Positions 26,020 to 35,439 of a DNA stretch of 64,000 nt are shown piece after piece. The position numbers were made by a program, and so were the translations under genes. Below the pieces are notes generated by a model. It had not been told where the DNA came from and ran no database searches. It saw only the letters and a program-made list of their open reading frames with translations. This DNA is from Halovivax ruber XH-70 (GTDB taxonomy: Archaea > Halobacteriota > Halobacteria > Halobacteriales > Natrialbaceae), in NCBI RefSeq assembly GCF_000328525.1, contig NC_019964.1, positions 620,001 through 684,000 on the forward strand, read 5' to 3'. Numbering within the stretch: position 1 is the stretch's first letter; each line of letters begins with the position of its first letter.

Positions 26020-26886
26020 ATGACGGCGTTTGCAGCAGTCCTGGCAGCGATCGGGACGGGGCGTTCGACGGCGGCACTCGACGGGGTCGTCGCCATGGCC
26101 GGTCACGGGTCGGCGAGCGTCGGAGCCAACGTCGATCTCGCGGTCTTTCTCGTCGTCGGCGTTCTCGCCGGGGCGCACTGCCTCGGAATGTGTGGCCCGC
26201 TGGTGACGACGTACGGCGATCGGATGTCCGCGGGGTCGTCGACGCGACGAGACGACGACCTGTCGGTCTTCGAGGTGCGCCAGCACCTGCTTTTCAACCT
26301 GGGTCGGACGGCGAGTTACGCGCTGATCGGCGGACTCTTCGGCCTCCTGGGGGCGCTGGCCTTTGCCTCCCTCGACGCGACGATGGCCGTGGGTAACGGC
26401 GTTCGTGCCGCGACCGGCGTCCTCGTCGGCATCGCGATCATCGCGAGCGGACTCTACTACCTCCGCGGGCGTGCTGGCGTGCCCGGTCACGGCCTCCCAG
26501 TCGTCGGCCCGCTCTTCGCGACGGTGTCGGGCGCGCTCACGAGCCACGTCGATCGGCTGGCGAACGGCCCCGGGATCGTCCTCCTCGGGGGCCTACACGG
26601 CCTGTTGCCCTGTCCGATCATCTATCCCGCCTACCTCTACGCGTTCGCCCAGGGCACCCCGCTTCGGGGCGCGCTCTCGCTGGCCGTCCTCGGGCTGGGG
26701 ACGATCCCGACGCTGTTCGTCTACGGCACGCTCGTGAGCGCGATCAGCCCCAGTACCAGAGTACACCTTCACCGCGTTCTGGGCGTCGCGTTCGTGGCGC
26801 TGGGGTACTTCCCGCTCAAGATGGGGCTGATGGCCTTCGGCGTCGACCTTCCCGGTCCGTCACTGCCGTTCTACAGCGGACTCTGA
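26020..26886 (+). CDS. TauE/SafE or UreH-like membrane protein
   Basis: A 288-residue membrane protein with about seven hydrophobic helices. The motif GAHCLGMCGPLV in the first core helix, plus GLHGLLPCPIIYP later, matches the DsbD/UreH_2-type family often linked to metal transport or cytochrome oxidase assembly. In other haloarchaea and bacteria such genes frequently neighbour a CcoI-type metal ATPase. Here one such ATPase lies 33 kb away. Paired Cys residues could bind copper or relay thiols. Confidence 0.75.
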   Translation: MTAFAAVLAAIGTGRSTAALDGVVAMAGHGSASVGANVDLAVFLVVGVLAGAHCLGMCGPLVTTYGDRMSAGSSTRRDDDLSVFEVRQHLLFNLGRTASYALIGGLFGLLGALAFASLDATMAVGNGVRAATGVLVGIAIIASGLYYLRGRAGVPGHGLPVVGPLFATVSGALTSHVDRLANGPGIVLLGGLHGLLPCPIIYPAYLYAFAQGTPLRGALSLAVLGLGTIPTLFVYGTLVSAISPSTRVHLHRVLGVAFVALGYFPLKMGLMAFGVDLPGPSLPFYSGL

Positions 26887-27077
26887 CTCGATCGTCGATT
26901 CGATTCGTGTGAGCCTTCTACCCAAACCGGGCACCAGGTAGCGACCGCGTTCTCACGGCCGGGGGAACAGTATCGACCGCGTACCGACCCGCGCAGACGC
27001 GTCGTACCCGGCAACTGTCCGGAATGCCGTTCGTTACTATGGCCGTGGTTCTCCGATTCTCGGAACGGTTCACCAGC

Positions 27078-28259
27078 ATGTACGAAGGGCAAACAGTCGG
27101 TGTCGTGATTCCCGCGTACAACGAGGCGGGATTCGTCGGTGAGGTGATCGAGACGCTCCCGGCGATCGTCGACCGGGCCTACGTGGTCGACGACTGCTCG
27201 ACCGACGACACCTGGTCGGAGATCGAGGCGGCAGCCACGCGCGTCACCGCCGCGACGGAGCTGTCCGGCACGGCCGAGTCGGCTGCTGCACCCGAGTCGG
27301 TCGGTGCGGCGGAACCAGCCGGCACAGCGGAATCGGTCGGCACAGCGGAATCGGCCGGAGCAGCGGGGATGGTCGAGACGGCTGCCGAGAGAGGGGTGAG
27401 TGGACAGGCGGCTGTCTCGACAGCCGAGACGGCGACGTTGCACCCCGACGGCGGCCTCGACGGGCCACCGATCGTGACGGTCCGCCACGAACGGAATCGT
27501 GGCGTCGGCGGGGCGATCAAGACTGGTTACCGGCTGGCCCGCGAGGACGAACTGGACGTGGTCGCCGTGATGAACGGCGACGGGCAGATGGACCCGACGC
27601 TTCTCGAACGAATCGTCGACCCCGTGGTCCAGGGCCACGCCGCGTACGCGAAGGGTAACCGACTCGACAACCCCGACGATCGGGCGGGGATGCCATCCTG
27701 GCGGCTGTTCGGTAACGGCGTCCTGACCTACCTCACGAAACTGGTCAGCGGCTACTGGGGGATGAGTGACCCGCAGAACGGGTACACCGCCATCTCCCGG
27801 GAGGCGCTCGACGCGATCGACGTCGATCGGCTCTACGAGGGGTACGGCTTCTGTAACGACGTCCTCGTCCACCTGAACGTCAACGGTTTTCGCGTCGAGG
27901 ACGTCCCGATGCCGGCCCGCTACGGCGACGAGCAGAGCCACATCCGCTACTCGCGGTTCGTCCCGTCGCTATCGTGGCTTCTCCTCCGGCGCGGCCTCTG
28001 GCGCTACCGGATGCAGTACGCCGAGGCAGGACCGCGCCGGCCGTACGTCCTGTTGCTCGCCGGCGGACTCGGTGGCGCCGTCGGCCTGGCGACGCTCGGG
28101 CTCGCCGCGCTGACGGTCGGAATCGGCTCGGCCCAGGCGGCCCTGTCGATTCTCACCGCCCTGCTCGGCGGGCTTTTCGTCACCCTCGCAGTGACGCTCG
28201 ATCGCCTGCACAGCCGGACGGTCGACACCGACCGGTACGAGCCGGTCGGAGGTGACTGA
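27078..28259 (+). CDS. GT2 glycosyltransferase with low-complexity insert
   Basis: A 393-residue membrane-bound GT2 enzyme of the dolichyl-phosphate sugar synthase type. VVIPAYNEAGFVGEV, DDCSTDDT and MNGDGQMDP (metal/sugar-nucleotide site) are present, followed by GYTAISREALD and two C-terminal hydrophobic helices. Between the DDCSTDDT strand and VRHERNRGVGGA a repetitive Ala/Glu/Ser/Thr stretch of about 60 residues (GTAES-like units) is inserted in the GT-A fold. The ATG at 27078 starts the fold directly. wecB follows after two bases, which starts the glycan locus. Confidence 0.85.
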   Translation: MYEGQTVGVVIPAYNEAGFVGEVIETLPAIVDRAYVVDDCSTDDTWSEIEAAATRVTAATELSGTAESAAAPESVGAAEPAGTAESVGTAESAGAAGMVETAAERGVSGQAAVSTAETATLHPDGGLDGPPIVTVRHERNRGVGGAIKTGYRLAREDELDVVAVMNGDGQMDPTLLERIVDPVVQGHAAYAKGNRLDNPDDRAGMPSWRLFGNGVLTYLTKLVSGYWGMSDPQNGYTAISREALDAIDVDRLYEGYGFCNDVLVHLNVNGFRVEDVPMPARYGDEQSHIRYSRFVPSLSWLLLRRGLWRYRMQYAEAGPRRPYVLLLAGGLGGAVGLATLGLAALTVGIGSAQAALSILTALLGGLFVTLAVTLDRLHSRTVDTDRYEPVGGD

Positions 28260-28261
28260 CC

Positions 28262-29458
28262 ATGGGCGAATCCGACGAGAGCGTGCCAGCAGACGACAGC
28301 GTACCAGCCAACGAGCGCGCACCAGCCGACGAGCGACCGCACGTGCTCACCGTCGTCGGCGCCCGGCCACAGTTCGTCAAAGCGGCCGCCGTCTCGCGGG
28401 CCCTCCAGGGCCGGATCGACGAGACGGTCGTCCACACCGGTCAGCACTACGACGCCGAACTCTCGGCCGTCTTCTTCGACGAACTCTCGCTCGACGAACC
28501 CGACTACCGCCTCGACGTCGGTTCCGACACGCACGCGGCCCAGACCGCCGCGGTGATGGTCGAGATCGAACGCCTCGTCGACGCCGAGGAGCCGGACGCC
28601 GTCCTCGTCTACGGCGACACCAACTCCACGCTCGCCGGCGCGCTCGCCGCGGCCAAGCGCGAGCCGACGCTGGTCCACGTCGAGGCCGGCCTCCGCTCCG
28701 GCGATCGATCGATGCCCGAAGAGATCAACCGGATCTCCACCGACCACTGTGCGGACGTCCACTACGCACCCAGCGACCACGCAGTCGCCACACTCGAACG
28801 CGAGGGGATCACCGACGGCGTGGTCGACGTCGGCGACGTGATGTACGACACCCTCCTCCAGGTCCGTGACCGCCTCACAGACGGCGACGTCGCCGACGCA
28901 CTCGTCCCTGCCGGGGAGACGCCGAACGACGGCCACCCCGCCGATCAACTCACCCCCGGAGACGACGCGTTCGTCCTCGCGACCGTCCACCGCGCGGCCA
29001 ACACCGACGATCCCGACCGACTGGAATCGATCGTCGAGGGACTGTCGGCGCTCGCGCGCCCTGTCGTCCTGCCCGCCCACCCGCGGACCGTCGATGCGCT
29101 GCGCCGCGAGGGACTCTGGGCGCGAGCGAGCGACGGAATCGACCTCGTCGAACCGGTCGGCTACCTCGACTTCCTGCGGCTGCTCGTCGCGGCCGACTGC
29201 GTCGCCACGGACTCCGGCGGCGTCCAGAAGGAGGCGTTCTACCTCGACACCCCATGCGTGACGTTGCGCGAGACGACCGAGTGGGTCGAGACCGTCGAGG
29301 CGGGCTGGAATCACCTGGTCGGGGCGGACGCCGACCGCATCGTCGAGGCGGTCGAGTCGGCCGAGCGACCGGCCACGAAACCCGACCGCTACGGGAGCGG
29401 AACCGCTGCTGCACGCATCGCCGCCGATCTGCAGCGGCGTCTCGATCCCACCACCTGA
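28262..29458 (+). CDS. wecB: UDP-N-acetylglucosamine 2-epimerase
   Basis: A 398-residue enzyme converting UDP-GlcNAc to UDP-ManNAc for surface polysaccharides. All family motifs are visible: VGARPQFVKAA, HTGQHYD, VYGDTNST, HVEAGLRSGD, PEEINRISTDH, HRAANTDD and TDSGGVQKEAF. The first 25 residues are a variable acidic leader with SVPADD/SVPANE-type repeats. It starts two bases after the GT2 gene, so they share an mRNA. The product would feed the glycosyltransferases of this locus. Confidence 0.93.
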   Translation: MGESDESVPADDSVPANERAPADERPHVLTVVGARPQFVKAAAVSRALQGRIDETVVHTGQHYDAELSAVFFDELSLDEPDYRLDVGSDTHAAQTAAVMVEIERLVDAEEPDAVLVYGDTNSTLAGALAAAKREPTLVHVEAGLRSGDRSMPEEINRISTDHCADVHYAPSDHAVATLEREGITDGVVDVGDVMYDTLLQVRDRLTDGDVADALVPAGETPNDGHPADQLTPGDDAFVLATVHRAANTDDPDRLESIVEGLSALARPVVLPAHPRTVDALRREGLWARASDGIDLVEPVGYLDFLRLLVAADCVATDSGGVQKEAFYLDTPCVTLRETTEWVETVEAGWNHLVGADADRIVEAVESAERPATKPDRYGSGTAAARIAADLQRRLDPTT

Positions 29459-29583
29459 CCGCGGACCTGCTGCCCCCGACCACGAGCCTGCCGCACCCGG
29501 CCGCGGACCCGCGCCCCCGACACGGACCTGTCACCCCCGACCGCGGGCCCGTCGCTCTCGGCCGCGGGCCCACCGCTCACCAA
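29459..29583 (+). repeat. Degenerate GC-rich tandem repeats
   Basis: Between wecB and the deacetylase gene, units such as GCGGACCTGCTGCCCCCGAC, GCGGACCCGCGCCCCCGAC and GCGGGCCCGTCG recur irregularly about every 20-30 bases. No open frame uses the stretch. It may be slippage-derived spacer DNA. Confidence 0.5.
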
Positions 29584-29600
29584 CCGCCCGACCATCCACC

Positions 29601-30689
29601 ATGCCAGACGAAGCCGCCACCACAGACGCGCTCCGGCGGATCGAACGTCCGACCGAGACGCACGACCGCGAGGCACCGAAACTCCCGCCGACGGCGTGCT
29701 GGGACGAGTCATCGCTGCCCGCGGACGCGTCGTTCGCCCTCTGTCTCACCCACGACGTCGACCGCCCGTACAAGGGCCTCCGTTCGCTGTTCTACGCTGT
29801 CCAGGAACGGCCCGGCTACCACCTAAAGACGGCCGTCGCCGACGACAATCCGTACTGGCAGTTCGACGAGATCCGCGACCTCGAGGCCGACCTGGGCGTT
29901 CGCTCCGCGTTCTACTTCCTGAACGAGCAGCACCTGCTGACCGAGCGCCCCGGCCGCGACTGGCTCTCGCCGACGAACTGGATCCAGCACCTCGGGCGCT
30001 ACGACGTTCGCTCGCCCGAGATCAGCGAGGAGATCGGCGAACTGGCCGCCGGCGGCTGGGAGGTCGGCCTCCACGGCTCCTTCCACTCCGCCGAGGATCG
30101 GGAGCGGCTTCGCGAGGAAAAGAACGTTCTCGAGGACGTCCTGATCGAAGAACGCGACGCGAATCGAACGGAATTCGGAGAAGGGGCGCCGACCACCGTC
30201 ACCGGCGGGCGCCAGCACTATCTCCGGTGTTCGATCCCGGAGACCTGGCGTCACCACCGCACAATCGGCCTCGAGTACGACGCCAGTCTCGGTTCCGGTA
30301 CTCGCGTCGGATTCCACCACGGCTACCGACCCATTCGCCCCTTCGGCGACGACTTCCGCGTCTTTCCGCTGACGGCCATGGAGCAGGCGTTACCCGATCC
30401 CGGGGCAGATCCGGAGGCCGCCCGGCTGACCTGTGAGGAACTGCTGCTCGAAGCCGCGGCGAACGAGGCCGTGATGACCGTCCTTTGGCACCCGCGGTAC
30501 TTCAGCGAGCGCGAGTTCCCCGGCTACCGGTGGCTGTACCGTTGGCTCGTCGAGCGTGCGCAGGAACTGGGCGCCTGGATCGGGACGCCGCGAGCGCTGC
30601 TCGAGGCGTTCGATGGGAAGGATGACGGTACCGACCGCCAGCCGATGACAGTTGCGGAGCGACGCGCCGACCCCGATCAGATCGGGTAG
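29601..30689 (+). CDS. Polysaccharide deacetylase-like protein 1
   Basis: A 362-residue soluble protein of the NodB-like deacetylase class. LCLTHDVDRPYKG holds the catalytic/metal Asp pair, and EVGLHGSFHSAED holds the metal His pair. Further conserved features are RQHYLRC and VLWHPRYFS near the C-terminus. It has no signal peptide, so it would act on intracellular sugar intermediates, possibly lipid-linked glycans. It follows wecB on the same strand. Confidence 0.82.
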   Translation: MPDEAATTDALRRIERPTETHDREAPKLPPTACWDESSLPADASFALCLTHDVDRPYKGLRSLFYAVQERPGYHLKTAVADDNPYWQFDEIRDLEADLGVRSAFYFLNEQHLLTERPGRDWLSPTNWIQHLGRYDVRSPEISEEIGELAAGGWEVGLHGSFHSAEDRERLREEKNVLEDVLIEERDANRTEFGEGAPTTVTGGRQHYLRCSIPETWRHHRTIGLEYDASLGSGTRVGFHHGYRPIRPFGDDFRVFPLTAMEQALPDPGADPEAARLTCEELLLEAAANEAVMTVLWHPRYFSEREFPGYRWLYRWLVERAQELGAWIGTPRALLEAFDGKDDGTDRQPMTVAERRADPDQIG

Positions 30690-30777
30690 CGTCCGCCCCC
30701 GAATATCGTTGCCACCTCGTTGCCACCTCGTGACCGCCGCTTCGTTCGTCACCGTTCGTTCCGGGCCGCTCTCTCCC

Positions 30778-31932
30778 TCACTCGTTCTGCGGAAGCGGCT
30801 CCGCCGGCACCGGCTCGGGGGTCGGCTCCGGTGCGTCGACGCCGTCGAACGGAACGAGCGCGTCGACCGATTCGGGATCGCCACGCGCCCTCGCGACGTC
30901 GACGATGACCCGCGTGAGGTTACAGCGATCGGCGAGGAACGCGTCCCGACGGCGCCGCCACGTCTCGTCGGTCCCCTCGGCGGCCAGAAGCGCCGGTGCG
31001 CGTTCGAGGACCGCGTCGAACTCCGCCTCGTTGAAGATCAGCCCCTGACGCTCTAATTCCCGGAAGTTACCCATGTCGTCTTCGCCGACGAAGGAGTTCG
31101 ACCGGATCGCGGGCGTGCCGAGCAGGGCGGCCTCGGTGACCATCGTCTGCGTGTCGGCGACGAGGAGGGCGGCCTCGTCCAGCGCGTCGTGCAATCGCGC
31201 CGGGTGGAGCGAGAACGGGCGGGCCGGAAGGTCCGTGAACGCCAGGTCGCCGCCCTCGTCCGAGACGAGGACGGTCGCGTACTCGGCGAGCGTCTCGATC
31301 AACTGACGGCGGCGATCCGGTGTGAATCCCCCTTTCCCGACGTCGTGATGGGACCCGAACGCGTTCAGCCGGACGATGACGTAGGGTTCGTCGCGATCGA
31401 GGTCGAGTCGGGTGCGGACGGGCGGTCCCGTTCCGGTCTGTGCTCGGTGGTCGGTCCACTCCTCGGGGTGCAAGTACGCACACTCCTTCAGCCCCGGGAA
31501 GACGTAGTGCTCGTCGCAGAGCTGGGTCTGGAACGTATCCGGCGTGAGGACAGTCCGGGCGAAGGGCGTCGAAATGGTGTGGTCCAACCCGGTCACCTCG
31601 GAGTCGATGAGCAAGACTACCGGCGTCCGCGTGAGTGCGCCGGTATGAGCCGCGTACCCGCCCATGCCGAAGATCAGGTCCGGATCGAATCGGCGAGCCG
31701 CCCGGAGGGCGCGTGCGTACTGGGCCGGCAGGTTGGCCAGTAAGGACCACTTCGACGTCTCGCAGGCGCCGTATACCTCGTGGGGAAGGTCGTACCACTC
31801 AACGAGGTCGACCGTACAGCCGTAGTCCCTGGCGAGAACGAGCACGTCGTGACCCCGGGCTTCGAGTTCCGACACGGCGTTTCGATAGCAGTGGACGTGC
31901 GCCGGCGTATTGGTGAATATGAGATACCGCAT
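30778..31932 (-). CDS. DUF354 glycosyltransferase-like protein
   Basis: A 384-residue GT-B-fold protein. It opens with YLIFTNTPAHVHCYRNAV and has VLLIDSEVTG, a linker to the second Rossmann half (VIVRLNAFGSHHDVGKGGF) and ADTQTMVTEAALLGTPAIRS, the nucleotide-sugar type loop. This is the DUF354 family found in archaeal polysaccharide loci. The donor and acceptor are unknown. It is convergent with the deacetylase gene. Confidence 0.8.
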   Translation of the reverse strand: MRYLIFTNTPAHVHCYRNAVSELEARGHDVLVLARDYGCTVDLVEWYDLPHEVYGACETSKWSLLANLPAQYARALRAARRFDPDLIFGMGGYAAHTGALTRTPVVLLIDSEVTGLDHTISTPFARTVLTPDTFQTQLCDEHYVFPGLKECAYLHPEEWTDHRAQTGTGPPVRTRLDLDRDEPYVIVRLNAFGSHHDVGKGGFTPDRRRQLIETLAEYATVLVSDEGGDLAFTDLPARPFSLHPARLHDALDEAALLVADTQTMVTEAALLGTPAIRSNSFVGEDDMGNFRELERQGLIFNEAEFDAVLERAPALLAAEGTDETWRRRRDAFLADRCNLTRVIVDVARARGDPESVDALVPFDGVDAPEPTPEPVPAEPLPQNE

Positions 31933-32119
31933 TCGATGAGAGAGATGGAACCGGATCGCTTTGTTACGGTTGACGTAGTTGGGGAGTGGTGAAACGTACC
32001 GTCAGACTACAGCTCCGACTGGGGACGTGGCGCAAAACAGGCCCAGCAAAACCCAGACCCGCGCAACACGACATATCCCAGACGCGGCATCAGGCGGTGA
32101 TTTACGGGCGAACTGACAG

Positions 32120-33337
32120 CTACACACGGACACGCTCAGCGAGGTCTGGCGGTGTCACGACTTCGAGACGGCCCGCCGACTCAAGCTGATGAAGATGCTC
32201 GATTGTCTGCCGAAAATCAGCGCGTTGCTGCCCGGCGAGTTCGTGGTAGAGAAGCCCGACGTGACCGCCCCACCGAGCGGCGTTGTCGAGCAGGCCGATA
32301 GCCGTTTCGGCAGTGGGTTCTCCGACGCGGGTGCACAGTAACGGGTTCGCCGGCACACCGTTGATTCCCATTCCGGACCAGAACGCCAGCTCGTGATGCT
32401 CGCCGACGATTTCGAGCGTGTGTTCGTCCCACTGCCCGAACGGGTACGCGAAGTACCGGGCACCGTCCTCGAAGCCGTGGTCGACGAGCCACTCGCGGGC
32501 GCCGACAATCTCCGCCGTCTGTTCGTCGGCGCTCAGATCCTCCAGCCGCCGGTGGGCGTGCGTATGGTTGCCAATCGTCCAGCCGGTGTCGGCCAACTGC
32601 GAGCACTGATCGAGGGTGAGCCGATCATCACTGCCGATGGTTATGGGGTTGACGAACGACGTAGCTTCGTATCCGTACTGATCGAGAAGGGGAAAGGCCT
32701 CGGTGTAATCGGTCGCATACCCATCGTCGAACTGGATCATGACGGTGCCGGGGGAGGATCTCGGGGTGAAGAATAGCTCGCCGATACGCATCGTCCGGGA
32801 TCGATCACCGACCCAGAGGGCGATGCGGAGTTCGGTGATAGTGGACAGGTCGACAGGGCCCGAAACCGACACGAGACCGAACGAATAGCGAACTGGTCCC
32901 CGGTTGCTCTTGATCCCGCGACGGAAATCGGCCCGATTACCGACGTCGTCAATCAGCTGGATCCGCGGGACTATCGAGTCCGCCGCCGAGAGGGTAAGTC
33001 CGGGAACGACGCTCGAACAGTCGAGCGGGTCAGACAGTGAGCGACCGATCAAGACGCGCTCGTCTGTGGGTCGGGCCGCGAGGCGAACGCCGCTCTCAGA
33101 CTGCTCCAGTGTACCGGCCAGCACCGACCACGACGATAGGTCGTCGAAATCGTCGAACGGATCTCCGTGGACGAAGGGGTGATTCTCATCGACGGGCTCG
33201 GCGTCGGTCCACGCGTCGATGGCTGACGATTCCGTCGTCGTGTTTCGATTCTGGTCACCCGATCGATCCGCTTCGTCACGTTGGAGGCAACCGACCAGAC
33301 CGACCGTCGCTACTGAGAGGAACACCCGGCGTCTCAT
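32120..33337 (-). CDS. Lipid-anchored polysaccharide deacetylase 2
   Basis: A 405-residue exported protein. The N-terminus MRRRVFLSVATVGLVGC is a Tat-type signal with a lipobox at Cys17. A beta-sandwich-like region (about 40-190) precedes a NodB-type deacetylase with VMIQFDDGYATDY and IGNHTHAHRRL. I start at the ATG of MRRRVF (33337) rather than seven codons earlier, because the signal begins there. It would act outside the membrane on surface polysaccharide. Confidence 0.85.
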   Translation of the reverse strand: MRRRVFLSVATVGLVGCLQRDEADRSGDQNRNTTTESSAIDAWTDAEPVDENHPFVHGDPFDDFDDLSSWSVLAGTLEQSESGVRLAARPTDERVLIGRSLSDPLDCSSVVPGLTLSAADSIVPRIQLIDDVGNRADFRRGIKSNRGPVRYSFGLVSVSGPVDLSTITELRIALWVGDRSRTMRIGELFFTPRSSPGTVMIQFDDGYATDYTEAFPLLDQYGYEATSFVNPITIGSDDRLTLDQCSQLADTGWTIGNHTHAHRRLEDLSADEQTAEIVGAREWLVDHGFEDGARYFAYPFGQWDEHTLEIVGEHHELAFWSGMGINGVPANPLLCTRVGEPTAETAIGLLDNAARWGGHVGLLYHELAGQQRADFRQTIEHLHQLESAGRLEVVTPPDLAERVRV

Positions 33338-33487
33338 GTACGGCAGTGAAACTATCACGCATCTATATTGGTAAGCAGCCGATTATGCGGTAGACAGGAA
33401 CGCGCTACTGAGAGGCGAACGGGCGTCCGAACGAGGGGGCCAGTTATTGAGGGGCGGGAACGGAAGTAATCGCCCACGTGTGCGGAC

Positions 33488-34960
33488 CTACGTCACCACA
33501 GCGGAAACCCGTTCAATATCGAGAAGACCAGTGACGGTCGCGAGGAACGCCCACACGGCGACTCCAACCGAGACGACGGCCGCGAGCGAGAGGATGCTTG
33601 TGACGTGTGGAGAGAGGGTCAGTACCAGACCGCCCATGACGAGCGCGATCGCCGTCGCGATGGCACCGACGTGGGCAAGTCGCGTCCATCGGACGGTAAG
33701 CTCATGGTGCATGATGTATACGTTGGCGAGCGAGTAGACGCCGAACGTGAGGACCGTCGCGAGCGCCGCACCGGTGACGCCCATCACCGGAATCAATACG
33801 ACGTTCAGCCCGAAGTTCCCCGCGGACGTAACGCCCTTGACGATCGCGCGGTGTCTGGCCCGCCCGAGATAGTCGAGCGCCTGCGTAGTCACGCTGTTTA
33901 TCGCTTTGAACAGGACGAAGAGGCTCAGTACCTGGAGTACTGGTACCGCCGGCTCGTAAGCGTCGCCGAAGACGAGCCGGATTCCCGGTTCGGCGACGAC
34001 GATCACGCCGGCGACCGCCGGAACGTACAGGAGGAGCACGTACCGCATCGACGACTCGTACAGGCGCGACGCACGGTCGATCCCACCGGCAGCTTTCTCC
34101 TCGCCGTAGACGGGAGAGAGCGCGAAACCGACGGCACCCGCCGGCGCCTCTACGAACTCCGAAATTTGTTTACCGAGCGTGTAGAATCCAACGGCCGCCG
34201 GATTCAGGAAGAATCCGACGAGGATGATGTCGACTCGCCTGTCTATCACGTTCGCACTCCGTGACGCGGTCAGTGGGACGCTGTATTCGAGGATGCGACG
34301 CCGAAGTCCGTGCTCGGGTCGATCGGCCCGGTCGTACGAACGGTAGACGCGCGCGAACAGGATGAAGAGGCCGACCGCCGTCGCGAGTATTGATCCGAGG
34401 ACGTACCCGGCCAGTGCGCCGAGAACGCCACCACCGAGGAAGACGAACGCGACGACGAGCACGAACCGGCCGACGTTGTCGACGATCGAGACGAGCGCGC
34501 TGTCCTCGAGCCGGTTGAATCCCTGGAACAGGGTCACGTGATAGACCTTGATCGACTGGAACGCGAGAAACGCCGCGCCGACGACGAGCGTATCGATCAG
34601 TGCCGGTTCGTCGAGGACTGCCGCGAGGCGCTGGCGACCGAGAAGGATGGCGATGCAGACGACCGCAATGAGGACCAGCCGGTATCGAAGCGACGACGCG
34701 ACGATGTACGGGACTTGACCGTCGTCCGTCTCCTTGTACTCCGAAACATACCGCGCCGCTGCACGGGCGATCCCGAGATCAGCGAAAAGCTGGGCGACGC
34801 CGACGACCGAGAGCACGAGGAACAGGAGACCATACTCGTCGGGCCCGAGCAACGTCCCCGCGAGGAGGACCACCAAGAGTCCGTTCGTGAGGATATGGAC
34901 GGCTCGCGAGTAGAATGACACTTTGACGCCCCGAAGGATGTCTGCAGAGAGCGCAGTCAT
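33488..34960 (-). CDS. Polysaccharide flippase (MATE/Wzx-like, RfbX family)
   Basis: A 490-residue polytopic protein with about 12-14 hydrophobic helices. It begins with the typical flippase segment (GLLVVLLAGTLLGPDEYGLL) and has LGIARAAARYVSEY and a central conserved region around TASRSANVIDRRVDIILVG. It should move lipid-linked oligosaccharides across the membrane, like AglR-type archaeal proteins. It sits among glycosylation genes. Divergent from the beta-helix gene at 35440. Confidence 0.85.
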   Translation of the reverse strand: MTALSADILRGVKVSFYSRAVHILTNGLLVVLLAGTLLGPDEYGLLFLVLSVVGVAQLFADLGIARAAARYVSEYKETDDGQVPYIVASSLRYRLVLIAVVCIAILLGRQRLAAVLDEPALIDTLVVGAAFLAFQSIKVYHVTLFQGFNRLEDSALVSIVDNVGRFVLVVAFVFLGGGVLGALAGYVLGSILATAVGLFILFARVYRSYDRADRPEHGLRRRILEYSVPLTASRSANVIDRRVDIILVGFFLNPAAVGFYTLGKQISEFVEAPAGAVGFALSPVYGEEKAAGGIDRASRLYESSMRYVLLLYVPAVAGVIVVAEPGIRLVFGDAYEPAVPVLQVLSLFVLFKAINSVTTQALDYLGRARHRAIVKGVTSAGNFGLNVVLIPVMGVTGAALATVLTFGVYSLANVYIMHHELTVRWTRLAHVGAIATAIALVMGGLVLTLSPHVTSILSLAAVVSVGVAVWAFLATVTGLLDIERVSAVVT

Positions 34961-35439
34961 TCGTATCGGGCCACGAGGAACTCAGCCGGCTGGGCCACGG
35001 GGCACCTCGGCGTCGACGGATCGAGCGTGCCCGGCCGCCGGCAGCTGTAATTGATACCACCGTCCGGTTCGTGGATCGGGATCCGAGTGAAGAGAGTGAG
35101 AGGGAGCAGCATTCGTCTCGTGATTGTTCGTTCAAGGGTAGTATTGTTAGGTAGCCAGTGACCCCTCCGACACGGGTGTCGCATCGACAGTATGTCAGAA
35201 CCTACCCTCCATCGACTACGACCCGGGAAAAGTGCGACGCCAATCACCTCGGAAGTTGGGTTTTCTGTAGTTGAAACTCTTGTAATCACTAGTTCCTGAA
35301 AGTACAACCCTCACGGATACACCACCCAGATAGTACGGATCCGATAGCAATCACCGAATCCAGACCAACAGGGTCCCTAATATATCGTGAACGCCTGAAG
35401 GTGAAGCGATTAGATTGATCTGTTTTACTTGACTAACGA
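34961..35439. other. Divergent promoter region, flippase / beta-helix protein
   Basis: Carries the promoters of two divergent genes. TTTTACTT at about 35423-35430 lies close to the ATG at 35440 and resembles the element before the proteases. No gene or RNA recognised. Confidence 0.45.
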
